Made by a program: the position numbers and the translations under genes | DNA from: Tetrahymena thermophila SB210 | Lineage: Eukaryota > Ciliophora > Oligohymenophorea > Hymenostomatida > Tetrahymenidae | Assembly (NCBI RefSeq): GCF_000189635.1 | Contig: NW_002476534.1 | Span: forward strand, 930,001 to 994,000 | Length of the DNA stretch: 64,000 bases | Direction: 5' to 3' | Part shown: piece after piece, positions 53,801 to 64,000 of the stretch | How the letters are laid out: each line of letters opens with the position of its first letter | How positions within the stretch are numbered: the first letter of the stretch is position 1 | The notes under the pieces: model-generated | The model's database searches: none | Told to the model about the DNA's origin: nothing | Seen by the model: the letters and a program-made list of their open reading frames with translations, nothing else

Positions 53801-56800
53801 AGACTAATCTCAATGCAAGAAATGTGTAGAAGGAAAATATTTCAAAAGTAAAAATAGTTAAGGTGAAGGCTAATGTCTAGAATGTACAGGATCTTTTTTT
53901 ACATAACAAGATTTATGCTTACTTTGCCATTAGAACTGCTAAACTTGTAAAGGATCTTAAGAAACTGATTGTATTTCATGCTCTGGTTCTCTTAAATTCA
54001 ATAAAGACAAATCAAAATGCATTAACTGTGCAACTGATAATGGATAATTTTTAAATAATGACATTTGTTATAACTGTGATACGAGTTGTAAAACCTGTAA
54101 CGGAGAAAGTAATACTAGTTGTTTATAATGTATAGATGATTTATATTTTTTCTAAGAAGATGATAATACTAAAAACAAATGTAAACAATGTCCCCCTGAA
54201 CAATATTACATTGAACCTACTGAGAAAAAGGATTGCTTGAAATGTCATGATTCATGCTAAACTTGCAAACCTGGATTGCCAAAATAATGTTTAAAATGCA
54301 AATAAGGAGGAACTTTTATGGATGATGGTACATGCTAAGTTTGTCCTGAGTAAGGCTATTATGTAAAAAACGATAAATGTTTGAAATGTGATTCTTCATG
54401 CAAAAAGTGCTAAGACAGTGCTTTGAATTGTACTGAATGCCATGAAAATAATTACTTTGACTTAAATGACAGTAATAAGTGTAAGGAATGTGATACTTTA
54501 AATGGTCACTTTATATAGAATAACAAAAATTGTTAGAAGTGTAATGATTCTTGCTAGACTTGCAAAGATGATACTGAATTCGGTTGTTTGACCTGCAAGA
54601 ATAATTTATATTTTAAAGATTATGTTGACCCATCTGATACTTCAAAAGTAAAATAAAAGTGTGAGACTTGTGATTAAAATAATGGATGGGTTATTAGTGG
54701 AGCAGATTTTGGAAAACAATAATGTTAAAAATGTCATGAGTCATGCAAAACATGCTCTGGCACAGATTCAAAGTAATGTACTGAATGTAAGAATGGACTT
54801 TATTTTAGAGATGGAATATGTTAGTAATGTGATATTAGTGATGGCTTTTTTATCAAAGATAAATCTTGCTTAAAATGCTCAGAAAATTGCAAAACTTGTA
54901 GTGGTTCAGAAAAAAACGAGTGCAATACATGTAGAATAGATAAATTTTTTGTTGAAAATACCTAAGAATGCTAGTATTGTGATTAAAATTAAGGATTTTA
55001 CTTAGATACTAATTCTAGGTGTTTTAAATGCCATAGTTCTTGTAAAACATGCAATGGTGGTGAAGATAAAAACTGTACTAAATGTGCAGATAAATTAAGT
55101 TTTCTTGATGGATTGTGCAAAATTTGTGATGTAAAAAACAAATATTATATTGAAGAATCGGAAAATAAATGTTTAAAATGCCATGATACTTGTTAAACCT
55201 GCAAGGGAAGCGGGGTAAATTAATGCTTGTAATGTAAAGACAAACTTTCATTTGATGAGAATAGCAATTGCATAACCTGCCCATCTGAAGGATATTACGT
55301 AGATAACTTTAGATGCATTAAATGCCATAATTCTTGTAAGTAGTGTAGCTCCTAATTAGAAACAGGTTGTACTGAATGTCAATCTAATCTTTTTTACTGG
55401 CCAACTAGTAAGATTTGTAAGGCTTGTGATATTTAAGATGGTTATTTTGTGAAAAAACAATCAACAGGTAATTTTAGCTAATTGTGTTTATAATGTCATT
55501 AAGATTGTAAAACATGCACAGATGAAAAACAAAGTAGTTGCTTAATTTGCAAAGAAGTTTATTCATTTAAAAATGATAAAAATATATGCAGGAAATGCCA
55601 CAGTGACTGCAAACTGTGTAATGGAGAATTATAAACTGATTGTATTGAATGCATGTAGCCTGGTTATCACATAAGGTTAGATAAGACTTGTGGTGTGTGT
55701 TTATCTAATTAGTATCTCGAAAATAATCATTGTTTAAACTGCTCAGATAATTGCATGAAGTGTAACGATTTTAAAACATGCTTAGAATGTGGAAACAACA
55801 CTCATATAAAATCAAATGGTAAGTGTGGAGAATGTGATAAAAATGAGTATCTTGACAAATCTACCAATAAATGTATGGCATGTCATGAAACTTGCTTAAG
55901 CTGCAAAGGTAGTTAAAATAGTGATTGTTTTTAATGTAAAGATGGAGGTTTGAGAATAAGAACAGATACTAAACAATGTGGAAAGTGTGATTCTAATTAA
56001 TACTATGATAATATTTAGTGCTATGATTGTCATAAAGATTGTAAAACATGTTCAGGACCTGGAAATGATATAGATTAATGCACATTATGTGCAGATATAA
56101 CTAAATATGAATGCAGTTAAAATGATTTGAATTATTTTGCTTAAAATTATTAAAAAGTGACATGTGAAAAAAAATGCTTGAAATGTCATGTAAATTGCAG
56201 TTAGTGTTTTGGAGAAAAGAGTAACTAATGTATGAAATGTAAGAGAATGATCCTTTAAACAGATTTTTCTTGTTAGAGAAAATGTCCAGAAAGAATGTTT
56301 TTTGATGAATCTGATCCTAAAGAAGTAAAATGTACAAATTGCGATAGAAATTGCAAAATCTGTGAAAATTAAAATAAGTGTTTAGCATGTGATGAAGAAT
56401 TTACTTTATTAGAAGGAAAATGTTACAAATGCTTGAGCCATTAATATTTAGGTAATTTTAATACTTTTTTACAAAATTATAAAAAAACTTTTAGTATTTT
56501 TAGAAATAAATAGAATTTTTTTTTAATTTTGAACAATAATTTTTTGAGGAAATAAAGAATCTTAATATTTTTGAGAAAAAATTATTTTTTGTTGATTGTT
56601 GGGGTAAAAGGAATCAGTAAAAATTATTTTTAAAGTTTATTCTTAAAATTAAAAGTATTAATCAATATTCATAAAAGTTAATAAAATTTTAATTATTCCC
56701 CCTTTTCTTAATTTTCTTCAGATAAAAAAACTTTAAATTTGTTTTAAATTAATAAAAATATGCTAAAATAAGTAAAAGAAATTTTTTAAATTATATTGGC

Positions 56801-59158
56801 TCTAAGCGAAAATAAACAAAACAATAAATTTATAATTCATACTTCTTTTATAAAAAAAATAAAATCTTTTACAATTTCAACCTCTATCATTTTATTTTAA
56901 AATTCAACAAAATTTAATAAAAAATAAATCTTAAAATTACAATAAATATTTGTTTTATTTTATTATTATTCAAAAAAATCTATTTTTATTTATTTATTTT
57001 TTATCAAAATTTAGATAAAAAACTTAAAAAATGTGTTGAATGTGATAATGATTGTAAATCTTGCTTTAATGAAGGGAAATAAAGTTGCTTGGAATGCTTA
57101 GATCCTGCAAAATTCTTTGATTAAGATAACTTTTGTGTAAGTAATTGTGCTCATGGATACATTAAAAATGGCAAAACAAATAGATGTTAAAAGTGCAAGT
57201 ATATAATAGATTAAAAAAATAAATCTACAACATGTGTGGTAGATTGCAAATAAAATTAGTTCTTAGATACTTAAACTGACATTTGCAATGATTGCTAAAA
57301 TAATTGCTCAGAATGTTTATCTCTCACAAAATGCACATCTTGTATTTAGGACTATCATTTTGTCAGCGAAAAGTAAGAAGCTTGTAAAATATGCGAGTTA
57401 GACGAGTATATAAATAGTAAAAATATTTGTAAGAAATGTGATTTTTAAAATTGCTTGATGTGCAATTAAAATAATTGCACAAAATGCTAATATAAATATT
57501 TCCTAAATTCAAATAATGTATGTGAGTACGATAAACGCTACGATTTTTATGAATGCACTGACTTAAATAAACTAGATGATAGTTGTGAAAAAGAGATATA
57601 GTTTATAGATAGGTTAGATTTCGGTATGAAGTAATCTACCATTGCAACATATGCTTTGCAAGCTGTTTCTTTGTTTGTTTTAAGATCGTCTTCTGTAACG
57701 TCTTACTCAATGCAAATTTAATAGTAAATAGGTAATAGTTATTTAATTGAAGACTCTTTAAAAACCTTAAGTTTAGGGTCTACTTTTTATGAATAAAGTT
57801 TCTAGTAAAACATCATTAACATGATACCAAATCCCTTTAATTATATTCCAGCTTATGAGTAATATTTTCACCCTAAGTAGGATATCAATGATGTTTAATC
57901 TTTCCAAGTAGACAAAATCAATGAAAATAAAGGTCTGAAATATACCACAACACAATATGGATAATAAGAATAAACTTTTTGTGATGGTTAAAACAATTAA
58001 AATATGTCTACTAGTTTAGATAAATTTAGTTAGACATATAGCAGAAATTTGAATTTGTTATTATAAAAAAGACTGCTTAGTGAAAATGAGCTAATTCAAC
58101 ATAATCTAAGAGAAGTTCATTCTTAAGCATTGAGTCTTCATTTTGTAGAAGCCATTATAATGTATAGTCTAATATACCTTATCATTATATTTTTCTACTC
58201 AATAGTATATTTATTCAGAAATCAGTACGAGTTGATGGGTCAAATATATAGCAACAGATTCAAGTTTATAATTCAAACACAATTAATATTTTCTAACTTT
58301 ATTTTTACTAGCATACTCTATTCTTACACTTTTTTGAATTTCTCCTCTATGAGCTTAATAAATTGGTTAGGGATAGCATTCTAAGTTATTTATTTAATTT
58401 TTTACTGTACTTTTGCAATTATCCTCTTTAGAAAAGTAAGAAACTTCAGTAAAAAAGTGTATGATGAAGATTAGCTAAAGTATTAGCTATTTTTTATAGA
58501 AGGAATAGTCACTGAGATACCTTTAAACAAATACTTTTGGTTTATTTTTGAGTTCAGAAAAGTAATAATCCTGCTCATACAATTTTTTTTACCTTTGATT
58601 GAAGTATCTGCTTTACTTATCTTAGTAATTAACATATCTTTTTTGATCTTTTATTGGTTAAGAAAGCCATTTGAAGTTAAGTATTAGCTTTGGTATTACT
58701 TTGTTCTAGAAATTTTGAATTGTTTTAATAGCTTCTTGCTTTGTTCTTTATTCTTTTATAATTCTAAGATAATAAGCTGGTGTATTTTACTCAATCTGAT
58801 AATTCTTAACTTGGTAGTGTTAATCTAAACTATTTTTAGCTTATGCAGAGGAATCTATATCAGATTTTTTAAAGTGAGATTTATTGTAGCAAGGTCTTAA
58901 GAAACTGATATTTCAATAAAATGGAAGTAAATTAAAAATAGCTTCAAACTAAAAAGGTATAGAATTTCCAAAAAGAACACCTCTTTCCCTATAAATGTGA
59001 ATGAAATTCTTAATCGTAGCGTTGATAGTAGTTACTTTAGTAATAGTTCGTCATAATATCTTGAAGAAAAATCTGATGGAATAAATGAATTATCTATCAA
59101 ATGGCAAATGAATCCTCTGAAAGTAAGAGAAATAGCTCTTTCATAACTTTAAAAGTGA
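47878..59158 (+). CDS. Giant cysteine-rich furin-like-repeat protein with C-terminal multi-pass membrane module
   Basis: Four exons: 47878-48146, 48206-48370, 48434-56451, 57015-59158. They total 10,596 nt, exactly 3,531 codons plus TGA. The leader MKANQIFLLYLALIQFII is a signal peptide. Residues 24-170 form an N-terminal region shared with the next gene. From about 170 to 2,990 the protein is dozens of furin-like / growth-factor-receptor repeats, roughly 'C..CH.SC.TC.G....DC..C'. Exon 4 ends the repeats and adds about seven hydrophobic segments (about 3026, 3195, 3241, 3271, 3333, 3381, 3407), with an RKPFEVK motif and a polar tail ending at residue 3531. Such proteins are common in ciliates. 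A surface receptor or coat role is inferred; the membrane module resembles ciliate TRP-like tails only weakly. Confidence 0.85.
48147..48205 (+). other. Intron 1 of the cysteine-rich gene (59 nt, phase 2)
   Basis: Starts gtaaaa, ends gaaag. Without removal the frame hits TGA within about 15 codons. With removal it reads KNLTLNFLDQSQRI, homologous to RNISLIIQDQSERI in the next gene, which has a 58-nt intron at the same point and phase. Confidence 0.8.
48371..48433 (+). other. Intron 2 of the cysteine-rich gene (63 nt, phase 2)
   Basis: Starts gtaaat, ends aaatag. The exon after it reads RLFIQINN, matching RLFININN after the 87-nt intron of the paralogue. Confidence 0.8.
56452..57014 (+). other. 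Intron 3 of the cysteine-rich gene (563 nt, phase 1)
   Basis: Starts gtaatt, ends tttag. It separates the 8-kb repeat exon from the exon with the last cysteine repeats and the membrane module. Its composition is far more AT-rich than the exons. Removing it makes the total coding length divisible by three and restores cysteine spacing (CLSHQYLG then KCVECDNDC). Confidence 0.8.
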
Positions 59159-60558
59159 TTTATTTTCAATTTTGTTATTTTTTTATTTTTATTTACATTT
59201 TTGTATTTGCTAATTTAATCTAAAAAATATAAATAGCATTTATAATTTTTATATTACAAATCTAAAACAACTGTTCTTATTTATCATTTTTTATCAATTA
59301 ATAATTAATCATAAAAATCATCTTTAAATATTTTAAAATAAATTATTATTTTAAAGGTGAGATCAACATACTTTAAAATTATAAATATTAGGAAATAGGA
59401 TTATTTTTTGCATTTAAAATAATAAAAATTAAAAATTTGACAATTATGTATTTACTCTCCCTTTTTTTAAATATGGAAATTTGTCATAATGATTGATAAA
59501 TTATGAGTCTTTTACTGTAAAGTTATTTGAAAATAGTATCCATATGCTAAGAATTTTATGCTAAAATAAAATAAATTATCAAAAGAAAAAGCAAAAATAT
59601 CTTTTAAATAAAATAAGAATCCTTACAGACCTATAGGTTATATAAAATACTAATAAAAAAAATATATGAAATGTGGTGCATTAATAATTTAATAGATAAG
59701 AATACATTTTTGAGTAATTTTAAAAATTGTAACATTTTTAAAAATTCAAGCGCTTTTTGTAATTAAAAGACCAATCAAAGTCCTTTTTTTTCATTTTCAA
59801 ATACTAAAAAAGTAGAAAATAATTGTAATAACAATGATTAATTACGTTACAAAAATAACAAGCTATTACTTTTTTAATAAATAGAGTGAAATCCAACTAC
59901 TATTTTCGTAATAAATTTAATGCAATAACTTTCTAAGAGACTTTGAAATGTTAAATAAAGAATATTAGATTTTATTAAAGTTATTTATGACGTAATATGC
60001 TTCATTAATTTAATTTTTCTACTTAGAATACAATTTCAGGTAAGCAAATAAACTAATAAGAGTACGATAAATTCTAGTTAAGTTATAAATAAATACTTAA
60101 CTATCATTCTACTTTTAATTTGTTCTAGTCGTAAGATTAGTAATCTTCTTTGTTTATTTAGTTATTTTGTTACCTTAACTTAATATTATGTTTATTAATA
60201 CGGTTTAGAATAACCTATTTGAATAAAATGTAAAAATTTAAATACTATTTAAAAATATGATGTACTTAACAACAATTATAATTTTAAAGAAACTACTTTA
60301 TAAAATGAAAATCCTAGTTCAATTACTTGTTACATTTATTGATAAAAGAATTTGTTTTCTATCAAATTATTAATGTTGACTGTAGATTAAGATATAGAAT
60401 GTAAAGAGAAGATTAATATATTTCTATATTTTATTACTTATTAATTGAATTTTATCCACAAAAAGATTAATTTTTTGGTAACCTTTTGATAATTTACAAT
60501 TTCTTTTCGTTCTTATAATCTAATTTAAAAATAAAAAAATAATAAAAAAGTAAGAAAA
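59159..60558. other. Intergenic region between the two cysteine-rich genes
   Basis: 1.4 kb of AT-rich sequence without a gene. It should hold the 3' end of the first gene's transcript and the promoter of the second. No conserved element was recognised. Confidence 0.6.
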
Positions 60559-63500
60559 ATGAAATCCAACAAATATTTCCTTTTCTTTTTAACTATAATC
60601 TATTCTATAATTTAAAGAGTACTTTCTCAAGTTTACTATAACTTTCATGATTAAGGTAGCAATCTAAAAGAACTAAGTCCTTTATTAATCAGTGAAAATA
60701 TATCAAATTAAACCTATTAGATCAAATTAGAATCAGAAGTTTTGATAAATCATGTAGGAGCTACATATCAAGCTAAATTTGAACTTAGTATCTCTTCACT
60801 TAGGTAAAACTATATTTGAATTAAAATTTAAGCTAATCTTACGAAATTTAAATATAATTAGGAATATATCTTTAATAATTTAAGACTAATCTGAGAGAAT
60901 TTTACACTTAACGCTAAGTTAGTCAATAAATAGCATCACTATATAGTAAGTAGTTGACTAACCTTACTTAATTTACACTATATTTTCTTATGGAAAAGAA
61001 GAAAATGTTTTGGATTAGTTTAAAATCAAAGGATTAAGGTAAATAATTATTATAAATTTAATATCATCCAAATATCTTTTAAACTTATTTAAATTTATTT
61101 TATAAATTCTATTTGATTAAAATAGGCTATTCATAAATATAAATAATTATTAGCTAAAATAAAATATTTCTTATCAAAATATTAACTCTTCCTTTCTAAG
61201 ACTGCTATAAGCATGTGATGGATAATAATTTTTTCATCCTATTTATTAGCGCTGTGAAAATTGCCACCCTCGTTGCAATGGTTGTACAGAATACAAAAAG
61301 TGCAAAGATTGTTAAAAAAAACCTGATTCAAATGAGAGGTATGACTAATTTGCAGATGGGTTTTGCGATTTTTGTCCCTCAGGATAAACTTGGAGACCTA
61401 ATAATATATGTAATGGTTGCCCAGATACTTGTAATTGTGATGATTAAAAGTCATGCATTTCCTGTTAAAGTAGTGGAAATTATATTAATGTTCAAAATAA
61501 TACATGTGAACCATGTTAGTTAGACTAAGGATACTATGTTGATGGATAGTTTTGTAAAAAATGCAATCTTATTTGTAAGACATGCAAAGGACCATCTGGC
61601 AGTGATTGTTTATAATGTATTGATGGTGCTAAAAAATATTAAGATGGAAGTTGCAAATATAACAATTAAAATCCTAATGATTGTGTTTCTCCTTACAAAT
61701 AAGATAAATCTTCAAATTGTGTTTTATGTAATTAAGATGGCTAATATGCTAAGGATAAAAATTGTGTTGAATGTTAAGCTGATTTAAATTGTTAAAATTG
61801 TTCACCTGAGACATAGTGTACTTAATGCTATACAAATAAACCTGAAAAATACCTACAAGATGCAAAAAAATGCACTGATTGTAAATAAAATGGCTATTTT
61901 ATCAATTAAGGTTAAAACATTTGCGATAATTGCATTTAGAATTGTGACATATGCAATAACAAATTTGAATGCTAAAAATGCAGTTCTGGTTTTTATGTAT
62001 TAGAAGATAATAAATATTGTTCTTAGTGCAAATAAGATGGATACTATATAGATAAATCAAATTAATTTTGCAATAAATGTCCACAGGAGAAGAAGTGCCA
62101 AAATTGTAATAATGATTTGAAATGTACTGAATGCTAAAGTGGCCTCTATCTTTTTAATTAAGATAACTGTATTTCCTGTGGTGAAGGATATTTTTAAAAT
62201 GGAAAAAATTGCTTTAAATGCACAGAAAATTGCTAAATCTGTGCAGATTAAAATAAATGCAAAAAGTGCTTATAAAATTTTTATCTGTTTAATGACGGAA
62301 CTTCATGCATACCTTGTACTAGCTAAGGATAATTTAAATAAAACGATACATGCTAATTATGTGATGCCTCTTGCTCCAAATGTAAAGGAAAAACATAAAA
62401 CGACTGTTTAGAATGCAAAGATTCAATGTAATTTAATTATAAAGGAAAGTGTGAAGCCTGTTCTAGAGATGGAGTTTTCCAAAGTGGTAGGTAATGTTTT
62501 AATTGCACTTAAAATTGTAAATCTTGTATTGGAGTAGAAATAGAGAAATGCATATAATGCATGGATACATTTAGCTTTTAGTAAGATAAAAAATGTGTAA
62601 TATGCCCAACTAAGTAGAAATATTTTATTGATGAAAATAATTTCTGTATAAAATGTCATGATACATGTTAAACATGTTCTGATGAAAAAGAAATATCTTG
62701 CAAGACTTGTATCGACAATTTAAAATTAGATAAATATGACCGCAAATGCAAAATTTGTAATACTAGTAATGGTTTCTTCATAAATAGTTAAAATGAATGC
62801 GAGAAATGTCATTCTACTTGCAAATAATGCAATGGATTGTCTGAAACAAATTGTAAAGAATGTACTGAAGGTTTAAGCTTTTTAAATGGCAAGTGTTAAA
62901 AGTGCAATACAGAAAATTCATATTATATTGATAAAAACAATAACTGTTTAGAATGCGATAAATCTTGTTAAACATGTTCAAGTAAAGATGTATGCATCAA
63001 GTGTAAAGCTGGTTTGAGTTTTCCTTCTGACTAGACATCAAAGTTATGTATTAACTGTGACTTAGGTAGTATGTATGTAAAAGATCCAAACAGCTTAAAT
63101 ATTTGTTAAAACTGCCATATGAATTGCAAAGGATGCAAAGGACCTAACATTTAAGATTGCATTTAGTGTAAAGATTAATTTTATTTCAACCCAAAAGATA
63201 ATTCTTGTGAAACATGCAATTTAGAAGCAGATAAGAAGTATATAGATGGCAATAAATACTGTTAAAATTGTGATGTTTCGTGTAAAACCTGCACCGGACC
63301 TGGAAACGGAAAGTGTAAACTCTGTGCGGAGAGCTTATATTTTAATGATTAGAAGGTATGTATAAAATGCCCAAGTGAGAAATTTTATATAACTGATTAT
63401 AAATATTGTAAGAAATGCGATGATTCTTGTTTTACCTGTAATGGTAGTTCAGATAATAATTGCTTGAGTTGCGCAAATGATTTGGCTCTCCAAGAAAATA

Positions 63501-64000
63501 GCACATGTAAATAATGCTAAACATAAAATGGGTTCTTTGTTGATAACCAGAAAAGTATCAAAGTTTGTAAGCGATGTGACTCTTCGTGCAAAATTTGTCA
63601 TGGCTAGAACAACACTGATTGTGATTCGTGTTTTAATTTAAATTTTTTGATTGACTCTGAAACAAAAATTTGTTAAGCTTGCTAAACTGAAAATAAATAT
63701 TTCTAAGATGGAGTTTATTGCAAGAAATGTGATGATTCTTGCAAGAAATGCAAAAATTAAGATGCTAAATCATGTATTGAATGCTCAGAATATCCTTTAA
63801 AATTGTATTTTAGAGATGGTCTTTGCCAAAAGTGTGAGGAGTCTGAAGGATTTTATATCAAAGATGACAAAATTAGCTGTGAAAAATGTGAATCGAGTTG
63901 TAAGACTTGTTATGGAGGATAAAGTAACTAGTGTAAAACTTGCTACGACAATAAATTTTTATTTTCAGATAATACCTGTAAGGAATGTGATATAAACAAC
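60559..64000 (+). CDS. Second giant cysteine-rich furin-like-repeat protein, 3' end beyond the window
   Basis: Exons 60559-60803, 60862-61038 and 61126 to the window edge, giving 1,099 codons so far. The introns of 58 and 87 nt sit at the same positions and phases (both phase 2) as in the upstream paralogue. The leader MKSNKYFLFFLTIIYSII is a signal peptide. The N-terminal region ends with FLRLLQAC and then 'FHPIYQRCENCH', parallel to the first gene. Furin-like cysteine repeats follow and match the first gene repeat for repeat, at roughly 70-80% by eye, so this is a tandem duplicate. The frame stays open to position 64000, with no net shift across exon 3. The membrane module seen in the first gene would lie outside the window. 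Likely a cell-surface protein. Confidence 0.85.

Noticed and set aside
48514-54873. Many short plus- and minus-strand frames across the cysteine-rich gene
   Set aside because: They appear only under the standard code and in the wrong frame. The ciliate-code frame is continuous, has regular cysteine spacing and fits the intron phases.
48434-57540. Zinc-finger (CxxC) interpretation of the cysteine-rich proteins
   Set aside because: The signal peptide, the furin-like spacing (CH.SC.TC with following DC..C) and the C-terminal membrane helices fit extracellular disulfide repeats better than nuclear zinc binding.
1-64000. Tetrahymena chromosome breakage sequence (TAAACCAACCTCTTT)
   Set aside because: Not seen on either strand in the regions read; partial 'ttaaccaac' matches lie inside B coding sequence.

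Overview
This is a nuclear window from an oligohymenophorean ciliate, most likely Tetrahymena or a close relative (macronuclear-type sequence). The DNA is very AT-rich. Every long gene reads through TAA and TAG as glutamine and ends only at TGA (ciliate nuclear code, table 6). Under the standard code the same genes break into dozens of meaningless pieces. I could not run a similarity search, so the genus is an inference.

Positions 1-43,700 hold a tandem array of large, apparently intronless genes of about 5 kb, all on the minus strand. They encode type I membrane proteins: signal peptide, LVIVD-type beta-propeller repeats, cadherin-like (CADG) modules, one transmembrane helix after a conserved 'SYSWV.D.FCV' motif, and a tail of about 500 residues. 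Two subfamilies alternate: A (including variant A') and B. Left to right the order is A1 (689-5740), B1 (6566-11467), a scar where an A' gene was lost, pseudo-B (12698-15392), A2 (16138-21165), B2 (21853-26763), A'1 (27517-32501, broken by one 28-bp deletion), B3 (32924-37837) and A'2 (38618-43666). Flank similarities show that the ancestral repeat was a four-gene block A-B-A'-B, duplicated and then eroded. A 473-bp tract with no mismatch between B1 and B2 points to recent gene conversion.

Positions 43,667-47,877 are a long, gene-poor, very AT-rich gap between the array and oppositely oriented genes. From 47,878 on the plus strand lie two tandem paralogues of a giant cysteine-rich protein with furin-like / growth-factor-receptor repeats. 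The first (47878-59158) is complete: four exons, with the frame closing exactly to 3,531 codons plus TGA, ending in a multi-pass membrane module. The second starts at 60,559, has the same 5' intron positions and phases, and runs off the window.

Both families look like cell-surface proteins expanded by tandem duplication. No RNA gene, CRISPR array, transposon open reading frame, telomere or chromosome-breakage site was recognised.
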